From Capsulimonas corticalis (lineage in GTDB: Bacteria > Armatimonadota > Armatimonadia > Armatimonadales > Capsulimonadaceae): a DNA stretch of 64,000 bases. The stretch is from assembly GCF_003574315.2 (NCBI RefSeq), contig NZ_AP025739.1, positions 310,001-374,000 on the forward strand, in the 5' to 3' direction. Positions 54,273-62,190 of the stretch are shown here, piece by piece (position 1 is the first letter of the stretch; the number at the start of each line of letters is the position of its first letter). Both the position numbers and the translations under genes were made by a program. The notes beneath the pieces are model-generated. The model was given only the letters and a program-made list of their open reading frames with translations, did not search any database and was not told the origin of the DNA.

Positions 54273-54347
54273 GCCGCCGTGCCCAAGTGGTAAGGGAGAG
54301 GTCTGCAAAACCTTTATGCAGCGGTTCGATTCCGCTCGGCGGCTCCA
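54273..54347 (+). tRNA. tRNA-Cys (anticodon GCA)
   Basis: Acceptor GCCGCCG pairs with CGGCGGC, then T and an encoded CCA. The anticodon loop CTGCAAA has GCA at 54305-54307. The T arm has GCGGTTCGATTCCGC. Confidence 0.95.
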
Positions 54348-54353
54348 AAACAC

Positions 54354-54391
54354 AAAACGCCCTCGCATCCGAATGGATGCGAGGGCGTTTT
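54354..54391. terminator. Terminator of the tRNA transcript
   Basis: AAAACGCCCTCGCATCC (54354-54370) pairs with GGATGCGAGGGCGTTTT (54375-54391), a 17-bp stem with a GAAT loop, flanked by A- and T-runs. It probably also ends the minus-strand Hfq-like transcript. Confidence 0.92.
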
Positions 54392-54414
54392 TAATTCGGC
54401 ATTGAGTTCGCCGG

Positions 54415-54672
54415 CTACACGGCGTTCGGCAGGGAACGGTAGTAAGCGACGGCGTTCAGGTAGATCGTGACTTCGCTTCGGTCGTCCTGCACCAGCCGGA
54501 TCGCGCGGTCGTCATACCAGCGGATCGCGCCGATAAACTCCTCGCCGCTCAGCAGCTTTACTTGCAGGTTCGTGCGACCGTCACGAAACTTGATGAGCTC
54601 AACTTCGCGCGAGGAGATTCGCTCTTCCGGCGTGGAGACTCCTCGGCGGTTCAAATCCGGCATCAGGTCCAT
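54415..54672 (-). CDS. Hfq/Sm-like RNA-binding protein
   Basis: The 85-residue protein (start 54672 with GAGGAG upstream) begins with a charged linker, MDLMPDLNRRGVSTPEERISS, then an Sm-like fold from about residue 26: FRDGRTNLQVKLLSGEEFIGAIRWYDDRAIRLVQ and EVTIYLNAVAYYRSLP. The order of strands and the xV.LxxGxxxxGxI pattern of Sm1, then YxxAV.xY in place of the KH motif, match distant Hfq homologues such as cyanobacterial Hfq. Hfq hexamers pair small RNAs with mRNAs. Orthology is inferred. The downstream end faces the tRNA terminator. Confidence 0.78.
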   Translation of the reverse strand: MDLMPDLNRRGVSTPEERISSREVELIKFRDGRTNLQVKLLSGEEFIGAIRWYDDRAIRLVQDDRSEVTIYLNAVAYYRSLPNAV

Positions 54673-54745
54673 CAGATGACGTCTCCTCAATAGCGAAGGC
54701 CGGCTGCGGCAAATGCCAGCGCCGGCCATTCGGGTCAAATGGAAG

Positions 54746-54856
54746 TTATTTGCGGCGGCTGGACGGGGCCGTCTTTGCCTTCGCGGCCTGAGCGGCCTTG
54801 TAGCGCTCCTCGGATCGCTTCCGAGTGCGGCGCAGTTCTTTCGAGCGGATACGCAT
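54746..54856 (-). CDS. Small, highly basic protein (36 residues)
   Basis: I do not recognise a family. The frame is 36 codons: MRIRSKELRRTRKRSEERY, then an Ala/Lys-rich tail ending in SSRRK. AGGGAGGAG precedes the ATG by 10 bases, a strong ribosome site. Five bases separate it from the glutaredoxin-like gene and 73 bases from the Hfq-like gene, all on the minus strand, so an operon is likely. Basic composition (14 Arg/Lys) suggests binding of RNA or DNA. Confidence 0.7.
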   Translation of the reverse strand: MRIRSKELRRTRKRSEERYKAAQAAKAKTAPSSRRK

Positions 54857-54861
54857 AGTGT

Positions 54862-55104
54862 TTATTCTCCTCCCTTTAGTAATTCGCGCAAACGCGCGTC
54901 GTTCACTTCATACTCAAACAAAACCCGGCCATCGAGCGAAACTACCGGAATCTGCTCGCCGTACTCAGCGGTCAGCGCGGGGTCGTCGTTGATGTTGACG
55001 GAAGTCAGCGTAAACGGAATATCGCGCTGTACGGCCAGAAGCACATCAAGCGCCTCATCGCACAGATGACAGCCGGGTTTTGAATAGAGAGTAATACTGG
55101 ACAT
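54862..55104 (-). CDS. Glutaredoxin/thioredoxin-like small redox protein
   Basis: The 80-residue protein has MSSITLYSKPGCHLCDEALDVL with the active site CHLC, then EQIPVVSLDGRVLFEYEV containing the cis-Pro loop. It is the short glutaredoxin-like (DUF836) type. The start is at 55104 with GGGGA upstream; the same frame is open much further but has no coding support there. It heads the probable operon with the small basic protein and the Hfq-like gene. Confidence 0.86.
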   Translation of the reverse strand: MSSITLYSKPGCHLCDEALDVLLAVQRDIPFTLTSVNINDDPALTAEYGEQIPVVSLDGRVLFEYEVNDARLRELLKGGE

Positions 55105-55160
55105 GATTGGTCCCCTATTATAGCGTAGACGCGGCGCCATGTCAACGCGGCCCTCCGACG

Positions 55161-55784
55161 TTACGCCGAAAACGCGGCGCCGCAGCGACTGCAAAAACGA
55201 TCTTCTGTCCTTCGCGCCGCGCCGCATCCGCCACAGCGTTGTTCCTGGCTGTCCTCCGTCTGCATCTGATAGGGTCGGTCCACGGGTCCATAGCGCAGCG
55301 CAGGCTCCGGGCTCCAGTTTTGCATCTCGGCGTATGATCGCCTTAATATCTCCCATTCCGTTGCTCCGCGATACCAGCTGTCAAAGAAATGCAGAAAACC
55401 GAGGTCCGGCGTCTTTCCCTCATGCTCCGCACGGCGGTACGCATAGTCAACCATCTCCTGCTTAAGGATGTTCCAATTGCCGCGCGCGGCGCCGAGCGCA
55501 AGGATGCCGGCGATCATCAAAAGTAACCCAAAACCATAAGGCGCGGGATTGAATATGACGTGCGTTGTCGGCGGCGGTAAAATTCCTGCGGGAATATAGG
55601 TCGTCGCGCAATCGACCGGACGACCATCCACCACGCATTGCGTTCCTTCGCCATAATCCGTAACGGTTTGTCGATTCCACCCCAATGGCCCCGCAAGTAT
55701 CAGCAGCATCCAGCCCGCAAAGAACACACATCGGCCGATGTTGGTCCGCTGCTGCAGCGATCGCAATACGCCGTCGTCATCCAT
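55161..55784 (-). CDS. Membrane protein with a C-terminal zinc ribbon
   Basis: The 207-residue protein has two hydrophobic segments (about 17-35 and 78-98), with a loop carrying two Cys (TQCVVDGRPVDCATT) that may form a disulfide outside. A cytoplasmic linker follows, then a zinc ribbon at the end: CGGCGAARRTEDRFCSRCG. Function unknown. It follows the GGCT-like gene on the same strand. Confidence 0.75.
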   Translation of the reverse strand: MDDDGVLRSLQQRTNIGRCVFFAGWMLLILAGPLGWNRQTVTDYGEGTQCVVDGRPVDCATTYIPAGILPPPTTHVIFNPAPYGFGLLLMIAGILALGAARGNWNILKQEMVDYAYRRAEHEGKTPDLGFLHFFDSWYRGATEWEILRRSYAEMQNWSPEPALRYGPVDRPYQMQTEDSQEQRCGGCGAARRTEDRFCSRCGAAFSA

Positions 55785-55867
55785 TCCGCCACCCCTCCCG
55801 CGTCCATCGTCGTAAGTTTCGCGTTCTCAACGGTTTTTGACTCGGAAGACAGAGAAAAGTTGCGGAA

Positions 55868-56455
55868 TCAGAGAATTCCATGCTCCGTGAGTATCCGATT
55901 GATGATTTGAGCTTCGGTCTCAGTCAGCACATCGGCTCTCGGATACAGCGGCGCCGATCGATCGTCGACAATGGGACAGTCCCATCCTTCCGTAGTCCGA
56001 ACGAAATCCTCGGCGCCGGCCACGCCAAATGTGCGCAAATATCCCGCCAGCACACAGTCGAGATAGGTGCGCCAGATGGGATATTCATCATCGCCGGCTC
56101 GGCGATACGGCGGCTCAGAGAGATAAAGGAATCCTGGGATGATCTCGGGCTTGCGGGGCGCACGCTCCAACGAAACGCTCACGCGTTCACGCGAGTATCC
56201 TTCTTCGCGTTCGTCGATCTTTGCCAAACCGTCATCGCTGTCGGCCACGAAGACGCCGGAGAGGATGACGCCGTCCCGGGGCGCCACGGTCAGAGCGCAG
56301 CATTTGTGGCCGTTCAGAAGAGAACAATGCCTCCACTGGCGGATCCAGCCCTGGACAAAGCTTCGCCGTCCAGCGCCGCCGGAGCGCGTGCGAGAGTTGA
56401 CGAGCGAGCCGTAGCCGAAATATCCGGTGTGACGATCATCCATGGGCTGGGGCAT
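55868..56455 (-). CDS. Gamma-glutamylcyclotransferase-like protein
   Basis: The 195-residue protein opens with HTGYFGYGSLVNSR, the YGSL substrate-loop motif of the GGCT/AIG2 fold, and has IDEREEGYSRERVSV containing the catalytic-type Glu. Family members convert gamma-glutamyl amino acids to 5-oxoproline, or act on related amines. It begins 6 bases after the channel-like gene, on the same strand, so the two are co-transcribed. TAAGG gives the ribosome site. The substrate is not proven. Confidence 0.82.
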   Translation of the reverse strand: MPQPMDDRHTGYFGYGSLVNSRTRSGGAGRRSFVQGWIRQWRHCSLLNGHKCCALTVAPRDGVILSGVFVADSDDGLAKIDEREEGYSRERVSVSLERAPRKPEIIPGFLYLSEPPYRRAGDDEYPIWRTYLDCVLAGYLRTFGVAGAEDFVRTTEGWDCPIVDDRSAPLYPRADVLTETEAQIINRILTEHGIL

Positions 56456-56461
56456 ACGACC

Positions 56462-57640
56462 TTAACTTCCGCCGGATCCGGAGGAGGCGCTGTCGCCGCC
56501 GCTGTCGTTGCTGAACCATTTGTTGTAGAGCTTGTCGTACGTGCCGTTTTCCTTGAGGGTCAGCAGCGCGTGGTTGACAGGCTTTCGGTAAGGGCTGTTG
56601 GGAGGAAAGACGATGCCGTAATCTTCTTTGCGGAAGATGTTGCCGACAACCTGGACGCTGTTTTTGCCGTCGTGGGACGCGTAGTATTGCAGCACGGGCG
56701 CGTCGTAGACAACGGCGTCCACCTTGCGGGCTTCCAGCGCTTTGACGGCGTCGTCGATCTGCGGATACTCGGCGACGAGGTAGTGCTGCTCGCGCAGATA
56801 CATGGCCGACGAGCTGCCGGCGGTGGTCGCAATGCGCTTGCCGGGAAGATCGCTGAGGCTGTGGATGCTCCCCTGAAGCTGCTGCACGGTCAGAGCCGTG
56901 GTGACTTCGGCGGTGAAGTAGGCGACAAAGATCACGCTGACGAAGATCCAGATCACGGCGACAAATCGGCCCAGCGGCCCCTTGGGCATCTCGTCCATCT
57001 GAGTGCCAAGCACGCCCGCCGCCCACCAGGTGGCTTTGAAGATGCCCGGAAAGTACTTTCGGGTTTCGACAACGCCGTTCGGATGATGGCGCTCCACCAG
57101 CCAGATCACATGCGCGGCGGCGATGATGATCAGCACGGTAAATCCCAGCAGTTGGAGGATCGCCGGCGAGAACAAATCCTTGAGCACCGCCTCCAGGTGA
57201 CTGCCCTCGCCATTTTGCCCGGTGCTGCGCACCATGATCTGAAGGCCGGAATCGTAGATCGGCTGCGAGAAATCGAAGATCTTGTCGCGGTCCGAGGTAA
57301 TGGAGATCGCCGCGACGCCCAGATCCGCCTGGCCGTTCTGCACGGAGTCCAGCAGCGATTTGATATCCGGCGCCACCGTCGTCTGCGACTGAACGTGGAG
57401 TTCGTCGGCGATGCTGCTCCAAAGCTCGGTGCTGAATCCTGTCAGCTGATCGCCGTTCTTCATCACAAACGGCGAGACGATACGGGTCGCCACGCGCAGC
57501 GTCGGCGGCATTGCGGCTTGATCGGCCGCGGGCGTCGCCGGCGGCGTGGCCGAGACCGGCGCGGGCCGAAGGGCGCACAGGGCGAAAATCAGAAAAAGCC
57601 CAAGGGCGATGAAGCGGCGGCGCGTGAAGTGGAGGGGCAT
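56462..57640 (-). CDS. Prokaryotic ionotropic glutamate receptor-like channel (GluR0 type)
   Basis: The 392-residue protein has a signal peptide (FIALGLFLIFALCALRPAPVSA), then ligand lobe 1 (about 45-150: LRVATRIVSPFVMKNGDQLTGFSTELWSSI, LGVAAISITSDRDKIFDFSQPIYDSG). A membrane insert follows (LLGFTVLIIIAAAHVIWLVER; re-entrant FKATWWAAGVLGTQMDEMPKG; FVAVIWIFVSVIFVAYFTAEV), then ligand lobe 2 (about 270-380). That is the S1-M1-P-M2-S2 order of GluR0. The pore loop lacks the TVGYG potassium filter. The start at 57640 has AGGA upstream. Ligand expected: an amino acid. Confidence 0.88.
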   Translation of the reverse strand: MPLHFTRRRFIALGLFLIFALCALRPAPVSATPPATPAADQAAMPPTLRVATRIVSPFVMKNGDQLTGFSTELWSSIADELHVQSQTTVAPDIKSLLDSVQNGQADLGVAAISITSDRDKIFDFSQPIYDSGLQIMVRSTGQNGEGSHLEAVLKDLFSPAILQLLGFTVLIIIAAAHVIWLVERHHPNGVVETRKYFPGIFKATWWAAGVLGTQMDEMPKGPLGRFVAVIWIFVSVIFVAYFTAEVTTALTVQQLQGSIHSLSDLPGKRIATTAGSSSAMYLREQHYLVAEYPQIDDAVKALEARKVDAVVYDAPVLQYYASHDGKNSVQVVGNIFRKEDYGIVFPPNSPYRKPVNHALLTLKENGTYDKLYNKWFSNDSGGDSASSGSGGS

Positions 57641-57908
57641 ATTGTCCTGGGTGATCCTTCCAGTAAAATGGAAAACAATCGCGCGAACACCGGCGCGCGA
57701 CTTCCCTTCTATTATATTTCCCTCCGCCTTCATTCCGGCCGGGAATGGCGTTAAGTTTTTGCAATGTTAGAAACACGCGGCGTCCGGGGTAGTAACAAAT
57801 CAGATCGCCGTCGCTCCTTGAGAGAAAAAAGTGGAGCGAAGACGGGAACAACAATTTCGCAATGCTCGTCCAACGGACAGAGCAGAGATTTTTGGAAGGA
57901 GCAAGACG

Positions 57909-58313
57909 ATGAACATTTTGAAAAAATTGACGATGCCCGCCCTCGCGGCGACAATGGCGATAACGGCGTTGGCTCCCACAGCCGTCATGGCCGACAGCAG
58001 CCAAAAAGATAAGAACAACTGGCGCAACGGCGCCATCGGCGCGGGAGCCATCGCGCTCTACGGCCTGCACAACCATGACGCCATCACCAGCGTCCTTGGC
58101 GTCGGCGCCGCCGCGTACTCCGCCAAAAAGTATGAAGACGCCCGCAAGCAGCAGTCGCAGGAATCCAGCGACCGCGCCCGTTACCACCGCTCCGGTTCCA
58201 GCAGCAACTATAACGGCGGCGGCAATTACGGCAGCGACCGCAAATACTACTGGTACGACGGCCATCGATACTACAAAGACAACAATACCGGCCAGCGCGT
58301 CCAGGTTTACTAA
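57909..58313 (+). CDS. Small secreted protein, Tyr/Gly/Ser-rich tail
   Basis: The 134-residue exported protein has a signal peptide (MNILKKLTMPALAATMAITALAPTAVMA) and a mature part with a helix (IGAGAIALYGLHNHDAITSVLGVGAAAYSAKKYEDARKQQ). The Ser/Gly/Asn-rich tail ends in YYWYDGHRYYKD. AAGGAG precedes the ATG. No family recognised. It could be a matrix or envelope component. Confidence 0.72.
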   Translation: MNILKKLTMPALAATMAITALAPTAVMADSSQKDKNNWRNGAIGAGAIALYGLHNHDAITSVLGVGAAAYSAKKYEDARKQQSQESSDRARYHRSGSSSNYNGGGNYGSDRKYYWYDGHRYYKDNNTGQRVQVY

Positions 58314-58336
58314 GTTCGATCAGCAAACAAAGACAC

Positions 58337-58371
58337 AAAGCCCCTTGAGCTCTCGCTCAAGGGGCTTTTTT
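58337..58371 (+). terminator. Intrinsic terminator
   Basis: AAAGCCCCTTGAGC (58337-58350), TCTC loop, GCTCAAGGGGCTTT (58355-58368) and a T-run to 58371. Confidence 0.93.
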
Positions 58372-58381
58372 CCTTCCGATT

Positions 58382-59209
58382 TCAGGGATTTCTCGGCGGA
58401 GGCGCGGGGTCTCCCGCTGCGCCGCCGCTGCCCCGGAACTTCAGCATCGCGCTTTGATCTCCCCTTCTGAGAGCGGACCAATAGGACGCGGCTCTATTTT
58501 GCTGGGCGATGGGGTCCGTGGATTCGAGGGGAGCGGGTTTGGCGGTGCGAAACGTCAGGTTCGGCATCTCAAGGATGGGACGCCCCGCGCCGGTATAGCC
58601 GATAACCTTGCCCGGCAATACTCCCTGCGTCGTGTGCGGGGTGAGAATGTATGAGACTTTCCATTCGGTGTGCGTCTGGCGGGCGGCCTGCCTGGCCGCC
58701 TCGCCGGCGGTAAGCGATGCGTCGGAAAATGTGATGGTGGACTCCAGGGATGCGGGCGTCTGCACGGTGGCGGCGTCCACACCGGCGATCAGCGCGATGG
58801 CTTTCGCGGCGGGGAGCGTGCGGCTGCTAAAGACAATCGGAGCGTCGGCGGCGTCAATCGCGGGATCCTGCGCCGCCGCTCCGGGAGCGGTATTCGTAAG
58901 AAGAAAGACTTTTTGATAGTCCGCGTTGAGGGCGTTGGCGAGCGAGTTCACGGCGTCGAGCAGAGCGCCGTCGCCGCCCGGGTTCTCCACGGAAAAAGTG
59001 ACCTTACGCCGCGTATCCACGCCTTTCTTCAGCTCCAGCGTCACATGGAAGGTCTGATCGATGCGGCTGACCGCCTCGGAGACAGAAGCCGCCTGAAAAT
59101 CCAGCGTATCGGCGGAAGAGGAGACCGGCGCGCACAGCGCGGCGGCGATCGCCGTCGCCGCCAGAAGCCTCTGTAAGCAGGCGTGACCGTTCGTCTGATT
59201 GGCAAGCAT
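58382..59209 (-). CDS. Secreted protein with a secretin/TonB N-terminal (STN)-like domain
   Basis: The 275-residue exported protein has a signal peptide (LLAATAIAAALCAPVSSSA) and an STN-like fold at about 35-105 (LDFQAASVSEAVSRIDQTFHVTLELKKG... LLDAVNSLANAL), like the N-terminal domain of secretins and TonB receptors. Residues 125-190 look like a second copy (SRTLPAAKAIALIAGVDAATVQ... SDASLTAGEAARQA). The C-terminus is Pro/Gly-rich. No secretin barrel follows, so it is a stand-alone STN protein, possibly part of a secretion or pilus apparatus. Confidence 0.78.
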   Translation of the reverse strand: MLANQTNGHACLQRLLAATAIAAALCAPVSSSADTLDFQAASVSEAVSRIDQTFHVTLELKKGVDTRRKVTFSVENPGGDGALLDAVNSLANALNADYQKVFLLTNTAPGAAAQDPAIDAADAPIVFSSRTLPAAKAIALIAGVDAATVQTPASLESTITFSDASLTAGEAARQAARQTHTEWKVSYILTPHTTQGVLPGKVIGYTGAGRPILEMPNLTFRTAKPAPLESTDPIAQQNRAASYWSALRRGDQSAMLKFRGSGGAAGDPAPPPRNP

Positions 59210-59580
59210 GACGTTTTCTCCTCAGGATGACCCACGCGCTCATTCTTGACAATTCTATCAATCAGCACAAGAGGAATCCATGGAAACGCGCTTCACGATA
59301 TGGAAATTCTTTACCTCCCTTTCCAAACCTCCGACAAGTGACGCGTAAGCGTGCAAGACGGTCCGCCACACGCGATTGATATCAATATCTTCATGGTTCA
59401 TATCCGCAATTCCATTGGCGGCGAAGACGCCCCATGCGATAATGGCGCAATCCAAATTGCGGAACAATTTCGCCAATTGTGACGATCGCTATACAGATTG
59501 CGCCCTTGGCGGTAAGGAGAGCCAGCCCGCAAAGATCAAGAGTCCGGTTCGAGAACTCACGACATATAGGAGGCGTTTCC
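59210..59580 (+). other. Leader region upstream of the kelch/LamG gene
   Basis: No gene was accepted. A 72-codon minus-strand frame needs a TTG start and has no features. The last 110 bases carry a stem TGGC/GCCA near 59507-59525 and the string CGCAAAG at 59527-59533. These recall, but do not match well, c-di-GMP-I riboswitches. Confidence 0.3.
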
Positions 59581-62031
59581 ATGATCAGATCGCGCAGTAA
59601 GCCGAAGAAAACAAATACTCAACGTATTTTTCTGGGACGAAGTCGGGCGCTCATTCTTTCATTTGTCACAATGAGTGCTATCGCAACAATAGCTCCCCAA
59701 GTTCACGCAGCTCAGGGAACCTGGACGGCGGCGCCTTCCGAGACCGTCAACGGCGGCCCGGCGTTCGGCCTCTGGCTGCTGACCGACGGCAGCGTCCTCT
59801 CGCACTCCAATGCTCTGAACCACTGGTGCAAGCTCGTTCCCGACGCCAACGGCAGCTACGCCAACGGGACCTGGGTTCAGCTCGCCAACAGCGCCTACGC
59901 TCGCGGCGGCGCCACCGAGCACGTCCTCAAGGATGGCCGTTTTCTCGAAGCGGGAGGCGAATATATCTACGCCTGGCCGACGGGAGGCTCCAGCGCCGAT
60001 CAGAATACCGTGGAGATCTACGATCCGGTCGCCAATACCTGGACTCTTCAGGCCCCGGGGCTTGCGGGCATCATCGGGGACACGAGCAGCGCGACGCTCG
60101 CCGACGGCACGCTCTTCTACACAAACTACGGGAATAACAACGGCACGCAGATTTACAACCCCGTCACCAACACCTGGGCGGCGAAGGCGACGAAGCCCAA
60201 CAATGGATCGGGCTGGGTCGGCGGCGTTGAGGAATCGATGGCGTCGCTTCAAAACGGCGGCGTGTTCGCTCTGTCCGAGCAGACATCCGCCGTCTACGAT
60301 CCCGCGTCGAACACCTGGACAAGCTCGGGGGCTCTGCCGTTCTCCACGACGAGCTGGGGCGATATCGGCGGCATCGCGCAGCTATTCGACGGCCGCGTGT
60401 TCGCGATGGGCATCGGCGTGACCGGACTCTTCACGCCAGGATCGACGCCGACCACGGCGGGAACGTGGACCGCCGGCCCGGCGCTTCCGCATGGCAACGA
60501 CTTTGAGGACGAGTACTGCGTGACGGAGCCAAATGGCAAGGTCATGTTCGTCACATATCCCGCCGGCGGCAGCCCGAACTCCCTGGCCGAGTTCGATCCC
60601 ACCACCAATACGATTACCGAGATTACCCCGCCGCCGGACACGGTAGGCGTCTATCCCGTCAGCTATGTGAATCTGCCGAACGGTCAGGTCATGGTGTGCT
60701 GTGGCGGTCTAGACTGGCTCTACACGCCGAACGGCGCGCCAAGCGACTCATGGCGCCCCACGGTCAGCAGCGTCGCAGCGAACAGCGACGGCTCGTACAC
60801 GCTGACCGGCGCGCAGCTCTCGGGCCTGGTCAACGGCGCCGATGAAGGCGACGATATGACGATGGCGCAGAACTACCCCATCGTCTCGCTCACGAACAGC
60901 ACCGGAAAGGTCTGGTACTGCACGTCCTACGCCTTCAGCACCATGATGCCCAAGGCCGGCAGCGCGGCGCAGACCTGCAAGTTCCGGGTCCCTTCCGGCC
61001 TCGCGGCGGGCGCATATAGCCTCTATGTCTCCTCGGTGGGCGTAAAATCCAAAACCGCCTATTCGTTCACCACGGCCAGCAACTACACGCTGGTGAGCAG
61101 CCCGCCCAATCTGTCCATCAACCAGGGATCGAACAAGACCGACCTGATCACGATCACCCGGTCCGGCGGGTTCACCGGCAGCGTCGCGCTCACCGCGACG
61201 GGTCTTCCCAGCGGCGTGACAGCCTCGTTCAGCCCAGCAACCGTGACCAGCTCCGGCTCCACCAGCACACTGACCTTGACGGCGAGCAGCACCGCGACCG
61301 TCGGGTCGGCCACCGTGACGGTCAATGGAACGAATGGCTCAACCGTCCACGCAACGACCATCGCCTTGACCATTGTGAACACGGCGCCGCCCAGCCCCAC
61401 CGCGTTCTGGAAATATGACGAAAGCTCCGGAACATCGGCGGCGGACGCTTCGGGCAACAGTCACACGGGAACCGTGACGGGCGGAACCTGGACGACCGCC
61501 TCCAAGGTCGGAACCCATGCGCTCAGCCTTGCCGGCGCGGGATATATGTCCGCGGCCAGCGGCGTTATCAACACCTCATCGAGCTTCACCGTGGCGTGCT
61601 GGGCCGAACTCAATAACACGTCCGCTTATGAAGATTTCCTCACGGTGGACGGCGCCAATGTGAGCGCGTTCTATCTCCAGTACAACGCCGGCAATGGGAA
61701 GATCTCCTTTAACCGGCTGGCCAGCGATTCCGTAAGCGCGGCCTCCACGATCGCGGCGGCGTCGGCCGCGCCTTCGACGGGAACCTGGTACCACGTGGTC
61801 GGCGTTTACGACGCCACGGCGCAGACGATCTCGCTCTACATCAACGGCGCGCTCCAGCAGACAGCATCGTTCACGACCCCATGGAATGGAACGGGAAGCC
61901 TGCTCGTCGGACGCGGCCTCTTCAGCGGCAACGCCACCGACTATCTCAATGGCGTCGTGGATAATGCGCGTGTTTACAACAGCGCGCTGACCGCCGCGCA
62001 AGTCTCCACGCTCTACTCCAGCGGAGGATAG
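59581..62031 (+). CDS. Secreted kelch-propeller protein with Ig-like and LamG domains
   Basis: The 816-residue exported protein (TAGGAGG before ATG 59581) has a signal segment SRALILSFVTMSAIATIAPQVHA. A kelch-type propeller covers about 45-420, with repeats such as VEIYDPVANTWTLQAPG, TQIYNPVTNTWAAKAT and SAVYDPASNTWTSSGAL. Next is a region like NPCBM/Ig (about 425-520), an SGGFTGSVALTATGLPSGVTASFSP module (about 535-605), and a C-terminal LamG/concanavalin-like domain (about 620-816: FTVACWAELNN, GTWYHVVGVYDATAQTISLYINGALQ). Likely binds extracellular glycans or matrix. Propeller order resembles galactose-oxidase-like proteins without visible copper ligands. Confidence 0.85.
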   Translation: MIRSRSKPKKTNTQRIFLGRSRALILSFVTMSAIATIAPQVHAAQGTWTAAPSETVNGGPAFGLWLLTDGSVLSHSNALNHWCKLVPDANGSYANGTWVQLANSAYARGGATEHVLKDGRFLEAGGEYIYAWPTGGSSADQNTVEIYDPVANTWTLQAPGLAGIIGDTSSATLADGTLFYTNYGNNNGTQIYNPVTNTWAAKATKPNNGSGWVGGVEESMASLQNGGVFALSEQTSAVYDPASNTWTSSGALPFSTTSWGDIGGIAQLFDGRVFAMGIGVTGLFTPGSTPTTAGTWTAGPALPHGNDFEDEYCVTEPNGKVMFVTYPAGGSPNSLAEFDPTTNTITEITPPPDTVGVYPVSYVNLPNGQVMVCCGGLDWLYTPNGAPSDSWRPTVSSVAANSDGSYTLTGAQLSGLVNGADEGDDMTMAQNYPIVSLTNSTGKVWYCTSYAFSTMMPKAGSAAQTCKFRVPSGLAAGAYSLYVSSVGVKSKTAYSFTTASNYTLVSSPPNLSINQGSNKTDLITITRSGGFTGSVALTATGLPSGVTASFSPATVTSSGSTSTLTLTASSTATVGSATVTVNGTNGSTVHATTIALTIVNTAPPSPTAFWKYDESSGTSAADASGNSHTGTVTGGTWTTASKVGTHALSLAGAGYMSAASGVINTSSSFTVACWAELNNTSAYEDFLTVDGANVSAFYLQYNAGNGKISFNRLASDSVSAASTIAAASAAPSTGTWYHVVGVYDATAQTISLYINGALQQTASFTTPWNGTGSLLVGRGLFSGNATDYLNGVVDNARVYNSALTAAQVSTLYSSGG

Positions 62032-62088
62032 TCACGATCGACCGGCCACTCCAGGTGACCCCGCCCTTTCTACCTACCCCCGACCTTC

Positions 62089-62130
62089 GGCCGCCCCCTC
62101 CGGGGCAAACCCACCCCGGAGGGGGCGGCC
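62089..62130. terminator. 17-bp perfect GC hairpin between the kelch and multicopper oxidase genes
   Basis: GGCCGCCCCCTCCGGGG (62089-62105) is perfectly complementary to CCCCGGAGGGGGCGGCC (62114-62130) with an 8-base loop. The sequence does not end in a T-run, so it is either a non-canonical terminator or a dispersed palindromic repeat. Confidence 0.6.
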
Positions 62131-62190
62131 AAAGGCCGGAGTAGTCACACGGAGAAACGACCGAGAGAGAATCAGGATATCAAATATCTT

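Noticed and set aside
55880-57754. Plus-strand frame of 624 codons opposite the GGCT-like and receptor-channel genes
   Set aside because: The minus strand carries clear channel and GGCT motifs. The plus-strand product is His/Arg/Asp-rich and lacks a fold signature.
59258-59476. 72-codon minus-strand frame in the leader of the kelch/LamG gene
   Set aside because: It needs a TTG start without a Shine-Dalgarno and shows no domain or signal.
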